Assembly (NCBI GenBank): GCA_004194705.1
Contig: SADC01001025.1
Coordinates: 124,001-188,000, forward strand
Length of the DNA: 64,000 bases
DNA from: Ditylenchus dipsaci
Lineage: Eukaryota; Nematoda; Chromadorea; Rhabditida; Anguinidae
Direction of reading: 5' to 3'
Of the stretch, positions 22,748-36,226 are shown piece after piece. The notes beneath the pieces were generated by a model that was not told where the DNA came from, did not search any database, and was given only the letters and a program-made list of their open reading frames with translations. Made by a program: the position numbers and the translations under genes. The first letter of the stretch is position 1. Every line of letters begins with the position of its first letter.

Positions 22748-25600
22748 CTATCTATGGACGGTTATTCTAATGGTCAGCTTATAATTGAGATTTGGGTTTA
22801 CTTAGATAAATTGCTTGAGTTGTAGTCTATCTAGAGCATATAGACTTTAAAGGGGGTTCCACAATTCCACGGTGACAGTCACATTAGCGTGTTCAAAATC
22901 GTGTTTTTTGGAATTGAGTTGTTGACCTTTCTTTTGAAGCGTGGAATTGTGACCCTAACCGCTCAGGTCTTACCACCCGTCCTCTATCGTATTATCGTAT
23001 TAAAGGACCATGGTTTTGCGCAGAGCTGCATGCCCAAAATTTGAGTTGGCGGGAGACAGTTCTCTTTCATCTCTCACTGTACTCTTTTGAGATGTTCGAA
23101 GTAACTCAAAAGAGTAAAGTGCTAGACGAAACCGAACTGCCCCAATTTTGGACATGCCGCTGGCGCGAAAACCATGTTCATTTAAAGGACCATTGCCGTC
23201 TACAACAGCGAGAATTTCGTAATTTGAACTGGTAAAGACAGTTTTTACTCCGAAAATGCACGAAATTATTTTTTGAATCAAAATTACTATTAAAACTTAC
23301 TTTTTGATCCAAAAATTAGAAATTTCGCACATTTTCGGAGTGAAAAGCTGTCCCCCGCTAATTCAAATTGCGAAATTCTAGTTGTCGTAGACGGCAATGG
23401 TCCTTTAAAAAAAGTTTAATACCAAGATTTTTCGGACCCCGGCTTTTTTTCGGCCGTGCAACTATGATGTCAGCCCTATCCAACGAAGGGGGTTTTACCT
23501 TAGTACCTCTGTTTTTTATGTGATTTTGCAGACTTATGGTTAGGCAAGGCTGGCCAGCGTATATTAGGCGCCACTCAAACATATCTCAGATTCATGTTTA
23601 AGCTTGTACTAACAAACACTGGCCAACCTTGCCTGAGTCTGAAAATTTGAAAAAAACGACAGGGAACCACGGCAAAAGCCCCCTATCTTGGATAGTTCCT
23701 TCGAATAGGGCCAGGAAGACTTTGCAGCTGGTTTTTTCCTTTACCAAATTTCCCAACCGAAATTTTGAAAACCCGCGTTCCGGACTTGTCCAAACAACAT
23801 TTTTTACAGTGAAAACGCTATGGCAGAATTTAAGCAGAAATCTAAGTGGACCCATATGTCTTGTTTTCAAAATTGACTAGTTTGCTTTAATAGAGCTTAT
23901 CCTGTTTGTTATTAGAGTTTCAATATTTTTAATAAAAATTGAGTCGAACTTATTGTGCAAATACATTTTTGAGAGTTACTTGTCTGTTTTATTGGTTGAA
24001 CATAATCAAAATCATAGTATTTCATATTATCTTTGGTCTTGTCACACACATTCTTATTTTGGTGATTTTTGAGAAAAGAAGTTGTGTAAATTTAATCTAT
24101 TAGTTTTTTTACGGAAAATTAGTAAGAAATTATATCTTTGCTGACTTCAGATGTTTTTTGTAATTTAGTTGCCATTTATTATATTGTTTTTTGAGCATTA
24201 ATAAATTTTAGCAATTGAAATGTGATTTGAGCAATACAGATATTTGTAAGAATATATGGTTTTTGCCGAATAAGTGCATTTTCGGATTTTTTTGTCAAGA
24301 AAGCTCCGATTTGCCGGAAGCAATGGCATTCCGAAATTTACGGCGAGAGTTCATTCAAATTTTGTAATGAATCACACGGTTCTGACATTTCCCACAAAAA
24401 TAATTCGGATCACATGACGGCCTTATGGAGTTTACGTGTCCAAAATATGCCTTGGTCCCCCTGTTGTTTTTTTTTGTAAAAACAGCTTGGTCCCCCTGTT
24501 GTTTTATAATTCAAATTATTTTGGACACGTAAACTCCACTAGCGCCCACATGACCATACAAAGGCATATGTATTGTATATCTATTCCACATTTGTATTCC
24601 TGGACTCTCAGTCTCATAGAAAGTTTTTTGTAGCATTTTTCAAACTTTTATATATCTTTTACACAAAAAAGAAAATTCCAGACACCATGTTCACTCTGAC
24701 CTCAAGTGTCGGAAGGATTTTGTTTTACTGATTCTTTTTCAGAAAATTAATAAATTTCTTTTTAAAAAGACAGAATATTGATTTAAAGGGGCATGCTCAC
24801 CTGTTCAAAATTTGTCCCCGCCAATTCAAAATTTTTTCCGAATCATTGAACTTCGGGCCTGAACTTCGCCTGAACTTCTGTACGGATTTTTCAGCTTAGT
24901 TTATAACAAATCAAAGCCTCGAGTTTAATTATAGGTATAGTCGTATCAGAAACCAAGTTGAAAGTTCCGTACATAAAATCGATGATTAGGATTTTTTTTG
25001 GTTGGCGAAAACAAATTTTAAACAGTTGACCGTGCATCTTTAGTACCTTGAGAACGGTTTGGGATAAATGTATATTATTTTACAGAATTTAATGCTAAAC
25101 AACTCTGCAGCAACAGGTTTTGCGTGTTTCGTGTCCGAAACTTGACAAAACATTTTTATTACACAAGAACTCAAGTTTGAGTTTAAATTGGGTCCTGTTA
25201 AACTTTAATTGGAGCAACTATTAAACTTTAAAAACGACGACCTAGTACCTTAACACGGGAAAGTCGGATCGTAATTTTTGTTTATTCTGGTACAGTTTTT
25301 CAAGCTGATCATTTTTGTGTAAGGGAGTATGGGTGTTTGCTAGTTATGAAATGACCCGATAACCGTTTTTCAGGAAAGTTGAGGAACCTTTCGATGGACA
25401 GAAATCGCTTGTCTTCAAGATGCATATTTGCATGAAGTATTTCAAAAGGACCGCCAGAACCTGCTCTTTCGAATAAGGGTATGCTAGCTATTATCTGTAG
25501 AGTATAATATTTCATTCGACGCAGAAATCTCAGGGCTTTCTTTTGGTAATAAAATATTTCACCATTGAGTTGAATTTTTTATAAAAATGGGTCTGAATTA
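22748..25600. other. Lim3 3' flank with hairpins
   Basis: 23003-23190 and 23190-23408 are two adjoining fold-backs sharing the end word TTAAAGGACCAT; related ends occur at 54618 and 56180. 24427-24539 is a third fold-back (GGAGTTTACGTGTCC arms) with an internal direct repeat of CTTGGTCCCCCTGTTG. An AATAAA at 23931 could serve Lim3 if the hairpins lie in the 3' UTR; this is unproven. Confidence 0.5.
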
Positions 25601-25604
25601 TAGG

Positions 25605-26945
25605 TCCCGTCGATACGATATATCGTATCGTTATATCGTATCGATCGTTCTAGAATATCGCCAAAATATCGTATCGTTATATCGATCGTTGGGAACGAAA
25701 AATATCGTTTATCGTATCGTTCACACGAAAATATCGTACACCCGTTTTTCAATTTTGTAAGATTTTTTTGGAAAATTGTGCTTGTGGTGATTCAACTTCT
25801 GTGTCTTTTTTGCTTTCTTGTCGAAATTTTTTACATTTTTTCTGTTTCAGGATGAGCCTCGTTTGGAAAATTGTACTCGAAGAGGAAGATGCAAGTGGGT
25901 TTCTCTTCACGAAAACATCGGCAAGTGAAGCAAAGTGCAATTCGTGACATGCCAATATTAAGATGAGCAATGCAGGACCTGCAAATGTAAAGCACCATCT
26001 TTTGAAGCATCCGAAATATAAAAGAAACTGGAAAAAATGGAGAGGGCCGAGAAGTCAAAGGAAAAAGGACTACAGCAAGGATTGGCTAAGTTTGTGATGC
26101 ATGAAAAAGGTAACTTCGCTTATTGGTTTTGGAATGTTTGCAATTGTTTTAGGAGAACTCTCAGCACTGGATCGGAAGGTTATGCACTTCATTGCTTGCA
26201 CGAGTACAAGTAAGTTCCAACTCTTGATGAATGGTTATTCATCCTTTTGATTCAAGGATTCATGGATTGGCTATGTTCCTTGATCCCCGCTTCAAGGACA
26301 GGATGGCCAAAAATCAGCTGCAGGTCAATTTATATGTGGCGTCGTGGATTCAAGAAGAATGTGAGAAGGAAACTGAAGTGCCAGCCAGCAATTCAGGCTT
26401 GTTTTAATTGAATATTCGTGAGCTTACTGTTTGTTTAGAAGTGCATTCTCCACCTTCGAAACGAACTAATTCCTTCTTCAGCAAGCATGCCAATCTGTTC
26501 AGGGAAGGGAAGAATCCGAAGCACAGCAGTCCAGCGAATCTATGGCTGAGATAAAATCTTACGACAAGCTGAAATGCATCGACTCAGAAGAGAATCCTCT
26601 GGAATTCTGGAAGGTCTGTTTACATTTTTGATTTCTAATTTAGCTGCTTTTTCTTTAGAGAAATGAAAAAACTTATCCAATCTTGGTTAAGATTGCGCAA
26701 CGCTTTTTTTTTCCACTCGCGTTACAAGCCAACCAAGTGAGCAGCTTTTTTCCGTTGCGAGGGATGTCTTCGACTACAGAAGGTCAAGATTAAAGGCAAG
26801 AAACGCTGAAATTTTGATCTTCTTGAACCAAAACCTTCCGTTATTAAATTTTGAGTACTAGGTTTGTTGATTGTGATGTTTATTGAGTTGAATAAATGCT
26901 TTGAAAAAATATCGTAAAATATCGCGATATATCGTTAAAAAAATT
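25605..26945 (+). pseudogene. hAT transposon remnant with ATATCGTATCG subterminal array
   Basis: 25616-25740 is an array of ATATCGTATCG words, repeated near 26910-26935. Between them lie broken pieces of a hAT transposase: a BED-finger half (KCNS, then HANIKMSNAGPANVKHHLLK near 25940-26020), [16 protein letters not shown] near 26265, SPPSKRTNSFFSKHANLF near 26445, and the dimerisation region near 26720-26870 ([12 protein letters not shown]). The small-intron layout matches the element at 29664, but there are several frame breaks and the central domain is gone. Confidence 0.75.
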
Positions 26946-27760
26946 TATATGATTTAGTGCTGTTTTTGCCCAATTCTCGTCCATTATGCATTGTGCATTG
27001 CTAAAATGATATGTTTTTCGATGCGGGAGACAAAGGTCTTTTTTTCTGTCGAATCAAATTTGCTGAAAAGCTGAAAAATTTTAACAAAAAAGCGTTTTAA
27101 AACAAAACTATAATTTTCAGGTATACAATTTTTGACTTCTTTTGTCATTTTTTCAGAAAAATTGATCTCACTAAAAAATTTTGATTACGCTATCAGATAG
27201 CTTCACCAATATTGCATGAGATAGCTGAAAAAAATTGTGAAAAAGGGTGGACAGTGAGAAGTTATGAACAATTTAGTAAATATAATCATTTTAGAGTTAA
27301 ACTGTTTTTAGCATGTAAAATTGCAAAATCTGACGCCGGATTCGTGATCAGCGTGTCTGGTAAAACTTCTGAGGCAACAAATTTCCTTATAGAGTGCTTC
27401 AAAATTATAGAAAACGAGTTTTGAAGAGGTGGTACATTTTATAGTCCGAATGGTTCGAATACCACTATGAGCATGCCTACTTTTTTTGACTATTTTTTCA
27501 GTTGTTTTTTTTCATTTTTCCTATTTATTATTTTTTTAACTGGTTAAATCATAGTCAAAAAAACTTATTATCCAAGTGGTAGAGCACAAAAAGAACAAAG
27601 GAGAAAGAAAAAAGATCCGCTATACGAGGGTTGACTTATCATATCCACACATTAGAGCTTTGTTCACATTATGTGAAATTGCACGGATCAGCAAAAGTTG
27701 AAGATATTTTTTGCAGTAAAGAATGGTCCATTGCAGCTGAGGGTACATAGTAGACAGTAA
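26946..27760. other. Noncoding stretch
   Basis: AT-rich; a 70-codon plus-strand frame at 27212-27424 is not supported by any family. Confidence 0.4.
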
Positions 27761-27763
27761 TCA

Positions 27764-28436
27764 GGGATGGGAATGAAAATTTTCAAAAAAAACGGAAAAT
27801 TTTGGGGGTCGGTTCCGGTGCCGGTGCGGGAAATTTTCGAGCCGCACCGGCACCGACACCGGCAACATAACATAGGTGATTTTTTGATAGCCGAATGAGA
27901 CAGCAAACTATATTTCAATTTATTATGGGATTTCGACAACCACTAACTTTTCGCTTTATTTCTGATTTCTGGCTTTCATTTTACGTCCTTGGGTTTGAGG
28001 AAATTAAAGCCCAGTCGGTAAATAAGCCTTCAAGGCGATGGAGTTTCAGAACGGCTTCAGTGCAGAGAAGTACCCACTCCTGAAGGCGCTGGCACCAAAC
28101 ATCCTAATCATTCCCGCCAGCCAAACCGGTGTTGAAAAGCTGTTCTCTGAGTTAACTCTCGCAACAAGCAGCCACAAAGGAATTTCTGGACCAGAACTAA
28201 TTACAAGCAAAGTTTTGCTAAACTTCCACCAAGGATACATTTTTCATTACACTTGTATTTGTTCCGTGCTGCATATTGTTAACGAATAATAATGCACGAA
28301 AAATTTGCTGTCTTTATACGAATGAAAAAAAATGAGGTGCGGCTGCCGGTGCGGAAATTTTTAAAAGCTGGTACAGGTGCCTGTGCGGAAAATTTTCGGA
28401 GCCGGTGCCGGTGCGGATATTCTGAAATTTACATCA
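27764..28436 (+). pseudogene. hAT remnant with CCGGTGCGG subterminal words
   Basis: The left end CAGGGATGGGAATGAAAAT is followed by GCCGGTGCGG words (27800-27865), and the right side repeats them (28335-28425) before an inverted end reading CAGTGATGTAAATTTCAG. Inside, 28053-28226 encodes the hAT C-terminal dimerisation domain: EKYPLLKALAPNILIIPASQ, VEKLFSELTLATSSHKG, LITSKVLLNF. Everything upstream of that domain is lost, so it is an internally deleted copy. Confidence 0.75.
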
Positions 28437-28510
28437 CTGCTTCCGAAATATTTTTTTTGTGCTACTAGTTAGTAATTGCTATTATTAAGGTTAATAATAC
28501 TTAGGTACTA

Positions 28511-28579
28511 CAGTCAACCTCAATATGACGCCACCCATTGGGACCGGCTAACAGGTGGCGTTATTCCGAGGTTTGACTG
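28511..28579. repeat. 69-bp pogo-like hairpin MITE
   Basis: It is a hairpin from CAGTCAACCTCAATATGACG to its inverse, flanked by TA. The middle GGTGGCGTTAT/ATGACGCCACC stem differs from the other CAGTC elements, though the ends match. Confidence 0.75.
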
Positions 28580-28675
28580 TACTGGTCATGCCCTACTTTT
28601 TTTATTTCTTGCAGCAGCTGGCTGACTACTACAGTCCTAATGATCGTAGTAGTCTAGTAGTAGTCTAACACGGGA

Positions 28676-29655
28676 AACCCTGGTGCGCTCAATTGCGACT
28701 ACGGGTATAACAGAATGCGCTGAACACAATGGTGCGGGTCATTTTCCCTACATATATTGACCAAGTTGGTGAAATCCGCTTCAGAACGTAACAAATTGTT
28801 CACGGTCAAAATCGAGCTGGATACCTACAGGTTTTCGAGTGGTGCTCTATTATTGTCAGACTACACCTTGGCAAATAATATACCAAAATGACCGCAAGGA
28901 ATTTAACTTTCTAATCGTATCAAACAAAAGGTATTTTTCTTTGAGAAGATAAGATAAAAAGATAAATTATGGATTGTAAGATAAATTATGGATTGTTTGT
29001 CAGGGTACAAATTTAGCTAAATACACTCAAGTTTTCAAATGGTGCGTTAAGATTTTTATACTGCTCCTAGGCTTATAACACATCAAATTAAGTCTCTACA
29101 TTTGAAAAATCACCTACTTTTTGTCAAATAAAAAAGAGCATGTGTTTTTAAAATGTTCAACCTTTTGTTTGATACGACTACACATTCAACTTGTAAAAAA
29201 ATTTTTTCAAAATTTTGTGGTAATTTCAGCTTTTATTTTGTAGCCTGATAATTTTGCTACAAGATACTGAAAAAATCGCCAAGGAAAGTTAAATGTGTAG
29301 AAAGTTATGGCACATAGAAACTTAGGCTAGAGGATTTTGAAAATTTGTACCCTGACAAACAATCCATAATTTATCTTAATTTTTCAAAAAAAAATACCTT
29401 TTGTTTGATACGATTAGAAAGTTAAATTCCTTGCGGTCATTTTGGTATATTATTTGCCAAGGTGTAGTCTGACAATAATAGAGCACCACTCGAAACCTGT
29501 AGGTATCCAGCTCGATTTTGACCGTGAACAATTTGTTACGTTCTGAAGCGGATTTCACCAACTTGGTCAATATATGTAGGGAAAATGACCGGCACCATTG
29601 TGTTCAGCGCATTCTGTTATACCCGTAGTCGCAATTGAGCGCACCAGGGTTCCCC
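28676..29655. repeat. Large inverted repeat, about 330-bp arms
   Basis: The left arm (from CACGGGAAACCCTGGTGCG) and right arm (to CGCACCAGGGTTCCCCGTG) match over more than 300 bp, including AAATTGTTCACGGTCAAAATC and TTTGTTTGATACGATTAG. The loop 29000-29330 also pairs partly. The hAT element at 29664 inserted at its right tip. Confidence 0.8.
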
Positions 29656-29663
29656 GTGCTAAG

Positions 29664-32157
29664 TAGAGATAGAAAGTGGGGACCAAGCAAGATTCCAAGA
29701 CAAGATTTTTGACCGAAGTTTTGACCAAGACCAAGACCAAGATTTTCGAAAACGGCCAAGCAAGATCTTGGCCAAGATCTTGGCCAAAAACCAAGATTAA
29801 TAGTACAAATTTTTATAGCAAAACTCGTGGCTAGTGATATATAATTTTTTTACGCACTATGTTTCCCTGTTCTTTATCTTGTGCTTTTTATATTGTTTGA
29901 TGTGTGTTTCAAGGTCTTCATACTTTAGATGAGTGATATCTGGAAGATTGGTCTTTTCTCAAAAATTTCCGGTAGTGAAGCTCAGTGTGAAGCTTGCCAA
30001 AAAACTATTAAGATGACAAATCATGGAACTAATGGACTGTTTGTGCACGCTAAGACTCATGCCGAATATGCTGCTAAGTTGAAGGAAATTGGAGAAAAGC
30101 AAGCATCTGTAAAGAACTCAATGGAACAGTTTGTAAAAATTCTGCCAAAGGGATGTCACTTTTATATAGGTGAGCTCTCTTCTCTAGACAAAAAGGTTGT
30201 TCATTACATTGCATGTGCTAATCTACCGTTCTTCACTGTCGATCAGCCTACGTTTAAGCCTCTTCTAGCTCTATCTGACCGAGACAGTCTAAAAGGTTTG
30301 ATGACATTTCATCACATTTCAGCAAGTCAAAACATTTTTTGTGTAGGATACCATCACTATGCTGACTGGGTGCTTCCGCGAATGTACGAAATGGTCAAAA
30401 CTAGGGTCAAAGTACTTATAAAGGATTGTCCAGTTCTTTCCTTCACTTCCGATTTGTGGTCAGGCCCTACTGAGTCTTTCATAAGGTTTTTTATGCAAAG
30501 ATTTAAAGATTACCTATTGTTCCTTTAGCCTAACTGCGCACGGAATCAATTCAAAGTGGGAACGTATCAAATTCGTGTTATGCGTCGAGCCGTTTTCTGG
30601 CAATCACAACTTTGAGACAATTGGAGATAAGGTAAACAAGATGCTAGAGAAGTGGTCTATTCCGTTCGAAAAGTGTCACGTGTTTTTGCGAGATGAGGGT
30701 GCTAATATGCGGAAGGTATCCTTCAGTTCTTTGATAATTTGTGATTTTTGACTATATTTTACAGGCCTTTGAAACCGCAGTTCTGAAGCGATGCCGTGCT
30801 CTTGTGGTCACTTCAAGCATTCCCTGTTGGCTCGTGATCGACTGAAAGCTGAACAAAAGGCACTCGATCTTCCACAGCATACTTTGAAGCAGGTAATATT
30901 TAAGAAACCAGGCACATTTTATCACAATTTTGTAGGATGAGCCTACGCGTTGGAATTCTTCGTACTATATGTGCCGGTCTCTCGAAGAACAGCAAAAATC
31001 TATCGAGATGTACTTAATGCGTTGGGATAAGACGGATCTGAACCTCAATTCGGAAGACTGGTCTATCGTCAAAAAGCTGGTTTCACTGTTGGATCCTCTA
31101 GAGTCTGCGTCCAAACAGATGTGCAGAGCAGATGAACCGATTTCGATACAGTTTCCTATCGCGAGAGCTTTAACAAGAGATATATACGACATTTCCGACC
31201 CCAAGCTGCAACAAATTCGAATCAGCCTGCTCGGTCTACTTGGTGAGAAATTCAACGTGGAATACGAAAAGTAGTTAACTAATTTTTCTCCTTAATCTCA
31301 TTCATCTATTCTTTTTTAGGATCCATGGGTTATCAATGTTTCTGGACCCTCGCTTCAAGGACAGGATTGCTTCTAGAAAGTCCGAATTTCAAGCACATGT
31401 TGCAGCGTGGATCAGTGAAGAATGTAGACAGGATGAAGAGGCACCATATGTTGAAGAAACAGGTAAAATAACTTCACGACAGAACCATTGTATATGTTTT
31501 GATTTTCAAGAGGTTCAATCCCCGATGCCAAAGCGTCATCAATCCTTCTTTGGACGGCACAGCCAATTGTTCGAGGATGGTTTTGGTCAACAATCCCTTT
31601 CAGTCGATGCGGCAATGATAGAATTACAGGCTTTCAATAAACGCAAGTGCATTGACCCGGAAGAAGATCCCCTCCAGTTTTGGAAGGTAATGCTTAAGGA
31701 GATTTTTGAAATATTTCCAACTATCGATTACTTAGGCAAACGAACTCAGTTATCCGACTCTCGCTAAGCTTGCACGCCGTTATCTCTCAGCTCCAGCCAC
31801 AAGCCAGCCAAGCGAGCAAATATTCTCCGTTGCAAGAGATGTGTACGATTACAGGAGGAGTAATTTGAGCCCAGAAAAGGCGGAAATGCTTATATTTCTG
31901 AATAGAGCTTTGCCAGTTATCAATTTTTGTTATTGAAGTTACTTGTTGTGAGAAGTTGTTGTATCTACGGTACAGATTTAATAAAATAGGTTATTGGGTT
32001 ATTTGTAAATTTTGCCTACAAGATTGGCCAGAAAACCAAGACCAAGACCAAGATTTCTAGAAATGACCAAGCAAGATCCCAAGACAAGATTTTCAGTCAA
32101 AATTGGGGCAAGACAAGACAAAATCTTGGCCAAGATCTTGTCTTGTTTCTATCTCTA
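29664..32157 (+). mobile_element. hAT transposon with terminal repeats and perfect 8-bp duplication
   Basis: The ends are TAGAGATAGAAA on the left and its exact inverse TTTCTATCTCTA on the right. Identical 8-bp GTGCTAAG repeats lie outside (29656-29663 and 32158-32165). Both subterminal regions are arrays of CCAAGACCAAGA/CAAGATCTTGGCCAAG words. It is 2494 bp and carries a transposase gene in seven exons. The perfect duplication and ends suggest recent insertion; it landed at the tip of the inverted repeat ending at 29655. Confidence 0.93.
29929..31936 (+). CDS. hAT-superfamily transposase, BED finger plus dimerisation domain
   Basis: Exons are 29929-30485, 30529-30715, 30765-30892, 30936-31270, 31320-31462, 31511-31686 and 31736-31936, with introns of 43-49 nt and phases that agree throughout except in exon 3, which is one base short (128 present, 129 needed). 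The product is about 575 residues: a BED-type zinc finger (CEACQK ... HAKTH near residues 24-44), the first catalytic Asp in SFTSDLWSG, the second in [10 protein letters not shown], the third acidic residue in PLESASKQM, and the C-terminal dimerisation part ([19 protein letters not shown] ... [11 protein letters not shown]). It would cut and paste the element. If the exon-3 gap is an assembly error, the enzyme is intact. Confidence 0.9.
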
Positions 32158-32165
32158 GTGCTAAG

Positions 32166-34480
32166 TATGGCTGATCCGATTTTTTTGGTAATTTGTTTGA
32201 AATTAGTCTTTCTTGTTTTGTAAAAAAAAACTCATATAATTTAACACGTTTGTATGTAATCCAGCTTCAGTTCTATTGCATAATCTAAACCAAGTGACCG
32301 TTCATTTGATGCGAATTTTTTTTATGTTTTTCGGGTTCTAAAACTTGTTTTTTGCACTCATCCGAGCACTCTTAAGAAGGCTTTATAATAGTAAAAATGC
32401 CATTTCGTATGTTATTTTTTAGTTTTGGTAAATTTAATCAAATGACATTTTTCTACCTCCAAACTATTTTTAGATTATCACAATGGTGCAAAAAAAAATT
32501 TTGAAGCTGAAACATAAGAAAAAAATTGCGCCCAGATGGACATGCAGATTCACACTTTAACTCTCATATGAATTCATTGGACCGAAACATTTAACTTCCT
32601 TATTTCAATCTATCAGCCGGGGTATCCATTGATCAGAACTATCCATTCATATCCAGATATCTCCACTGTCTTAAAACACCTGAGCATTGGGTAGCAATAC
32701 CTACTATTGCCCGCGCACTTTCACCTGAATACCGATACCTAAGCATTCCTTTGTACCAACACCTGAGTACCAAAGCCTGAGTACCACCTGGATACCTCAC
32801 GGGGTATGAAACTAATCTACACTAGAGTCCCGGCCGTTTTAGAATCGCTGTTTCAGTATTATTAAACAATGTTCAGTCCATGATTTTGCACAAGTTCACT
32901 GATTTTCAATTACTTTCAGCCGAATTTTCAAAATTTCGGATTCTCGAGAATACTCATTTAGGGTACCCATGCCTATACCAAATTAGAGTACACCCATTTT
33001 TTTCAAAAAAACATATCTCAACACTCTTATATTAAAAAAATCTGTAACAGGGGTTTTGTAGCTTGTATGAAAGTGGGGATTTACCGAGGGTGAAATGAGT
33101 AGATTGGGGCAATCACTAACAAGGAAAGTATCCGAGGTGTGATTCTGAGGACGAAAGATGATATTTTTTTAGTGTGTTCTTGTGAAACACCCCAAGGTTA
33201 CGTATGAAAGTGGTTGGCTAACCCCACGCGATAGTCGAAATTTTGAGAAATAATTAATTGAAGTTCGAAATGTGACCATGATACGGGTATAATGGTTTTG
33301 GTAGAGTATATAATCCTTTCCTCAAAATTTAATTTTTCTCAAGAGACAACCACCCGTATAATCGTGATTCTTGAGTCCTGAATAGGACTGGTAACACTTG
33401 GCTTTCAAAAAATCAATTTTTTTCGGCTTAGCATCAGTCCCCCGAGGCGAAAAAACTAAAAATAGTCAAGAATTTTTCTGTTTAAATTGGCGCTAAAACA
33501 ATTCTATTCTGTTATTCAACATGACTCTTGAGAAAAAAAACCTTTATGCATTTTTAATTCATGCATCAATTTAAGCACGATTTTTTCAAATGTTGTAGGT
33601 GAACATTGGGGCCAACAAAATATCGAACGAAAAATTGTTGAAGATAGTAACAACATTTCAGGGTCAACTAAAATGTTGACCTTAACTATGGACATTGCCA
33701 AACACTATATTCTACCTGAAACTTGTATCGCACAGCACAAAAGCGATCACAAACGTGATCAAAATGCATATTCACATGAATATACGCAAAAAAGTGAAAT
33801 TTTAATTAAACCTTAAATAAAGTTAAATCAAGTCAAACTTCACCCGATTTAAAGTAAGACTTTACCCAACTTAAAGTTTAAATTTTAAGGGAAAAATTTG
33901 ACTAGATATTGTAAACTTTAAATTGGGTAAGGTTAATGTTTAAATAAACTTTAAATAAACCTTAACTTCACCCATTATTCACTTTTCCAAGTTAGGTTAA
34001 ATGTTTAATTAGGTCATGTTAAACTTTAAATTGACTTTGAATCCTATTTAAACTTTAACATTACCCTATTTCAACCTTGACCTTACCCTGTTTAAACTCA
34101 AACCGAGTTCCTGTGTAATTTTACTCACGAAAATGTGTTTCAATTTTAAAACGGCTAGTTGACCAATTATTTTCATTAAGTTAGTTATGCATTCAAACCA
34201 CAACTCTCCGCGCTTTCAAATAAGCCCTCAAATTTCAAACTTACTATCATAGTTCAATTTCAAATTCCGCTCAAGACAAAAACCAGTCAAAAGATTGAGG
34301 TTTTGTAATTTAAATTAATTTGTGTCTCGAGGGAAATTTGAAATGTGATAGTAAATTTAAAATTTTAAGAGTGGTTTTATCAGCAAATCGAGAACGATGA
34401 TCACGAATCCTGTATCATAATTTCGACCATCAAACATCCTTCGTAAAAGTTTTATTACTTTTTGCGGTAAAAAAACGTTT
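32166..34480. other. Noncoding repeat-derived stretch
   Basis: 32300-32540 is a degraded copy of the 'ATGCTGAAGATGGTTT' unit also at 18690, 19190 and 35050. 33800-34110 is made of degenerate TTTAAAxTTxACCC words. No gene is seen. Confidence 0.5.
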
Positions 34481-34486
34481 TGATTT

Positions 34487-35417
34487 TAAATGGGTAATAT
34501 TTAATTCTGCCCCCTAATCTGTGAAAAATGCCCCCTAATTTCGGGAAAAATGCCCCTAATTTGAATTGCCCCTAATTACTGAAAATGCCCCCTAATTTCG
34601 GGAAAAATGCCCCCTAATTTGAATTGCCCCCTAATTACTGAAAAATGCCCCCTAATTTCGGGAAAATGCCCCCTAATTTGAATTGCCCCTAATTACTGAA
34701 AAATGCCCCTAATTTTTTTTCTCGTCATTTTTAGTCAAATTTTGCGGGAATTCAAATTTTCTAGTCAGAAAATAACTTGGATTGGTCAGAATCCCACCGC
34801 GGAATGGCCAGAAGCGCCTGAAAGTTGGTTTTTTGGAGGTTTACTAAAGGGGGAGTAAACTTTTTGCGAAAATTCGATTGAGCGGATCAGAATTCCGGTC
34901 CGACCGGCTTAATCGCTCAGAATTCCAGGCTTACGGTGGTTTTTAAATTTTTTAGTCTGAACCAACCAAACCAAGTGGTCGTCCACTTGGATCAAAAATT
35001 TTTTCACGTTTTTCATGGTCCAAAACCTGTTTTCTATATCAACTCGGGCATGCTGAAGATGGTTTGACAGACTAAAAAATTTAAAAAGCACCGTAAGCCT
35101 GGAATTCTGAGCGATTAAGCCCATCGGACTCGAAATCTGATCCGCTCAATCGATTTTTCACAAGAAGTATACCCCCCCCCTTTAGTAAACCCCCAAAAAA
35201 CCAACTTTCAGGCGCTTCTGGCCATTCCGCGGTGGGATTCTGACCAATCCAAGTTATTTTCTGACTAGAAAATTTGAATTCCCGCAAAATTTTGACTAAA
35301 AATGACGAGAAAAAAATTAGGGGGCATTTTTCAGAAAATTAGGGGCATTTTTCAGTAATTAGGGGGCAATTCAAATTAGGGGGCATTTTTCACAGATTAG
35401 GGGCAGAATTAAATACC
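34487..35417. mobile_element. Non-autonomous element with CCCCTAATT subterminal array
   Basis: The left side has about nine copies of (T)GCCCC(C)TAATTxxxx, and the right side has the inverse. Outer ends pair (TATTTAATTCTGCC). The interior arms 34725-34925 and 35100-35310 are also inverse (CAGAAAATAACTTGG, CGCGGAATGGCCAGAAGCG). No coding remains. Confidence 0.75.
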
Positions 35418-35913
35418 ACCCATTTTAAATTCGGATTAAATTTAATTTCAATTTAAATTAACAGATGACCTACCACTCGAAAACGCTGAAGTTTAGCTAC
35501 ATTTTAAGTTGTTTTCTTGTTTTTAACAATTTTAAGTGTCGGAGAAAATATACTTTTAATAACTTTATGTGAATTTTCGGATTTTTTTCTTCATTTTTAC
35601 TTTTTTAATAATTTCAATAAAATGGCAATAAAGTTAAGTTAATTAGAAAGTGCAAAGAGCCATGGTTTGAATGCATAACTTAATTAATAAAATAATTAAA
35701 AAAAATTGGTCAACTAGCCGTTTTAAAACTTCATATGCTGTCATCAAAAGCTAAACACCTTTTTACAAAACATTCTCCAGTAATTTTAGTTGTTTCTTAA
35801 AAAGGAAAGTTTCGGCGAAAAAGTTGCCTTTTTAAAAAAGTTCACTGCGATAGAAAGATTTCCTCATAAATTCTGCACCAGAATAATGTGGTCTTACAGT
35901 CAGGGCTTCCTGT
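35418..35913. other. Noncoding stretch
   Basis: AT-rich; no feature recognised. Confidence 0.4.
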
Positions 35914-36190
35914 ATTCAGGGATGAGACCTTGATCCTAATCGGGATAAAATAGGATGTTTTATATCCTATTCGCTCCTAGAATATCCTTCTAGGATACAC
36001 ATCCTAAAATATCCTAATTAGGATATTTTGACTAAAGGATCCTAATTAGGATACTCAATAAAAAGGATTCTAATTAGGATCCTCTAGTCAAAATATCCTA
36101 ATTAGGATATTTTAGGATGTGGATCCTAGCAGGATATTTTAGGAGCAAATAGGATAAAAACATCCTATTTGCTCCTAATTTAATAAGGAA
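35914..36190. mobile_element. Short hAT-like element built of TAGGATATCC words
   Basis: It begins CAGGGATGAGACC, an end type shared with 27764 and 53855, and consists almost wholly of TCCTAATTAGGATATTTT words on both sides of a small centre. It overlaps nothing coding. Confidence 0.65.
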
Positions 36191-36226
36191 TAGGATCAAT
36201 TTCTCAAAAACCATTTTTATTACAAA

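Noticed and set aside
25605..26945. Active hAT transposon
   Set aside because: Central domain missing and several frame breaks, beyond what single-base assembly errors explain.
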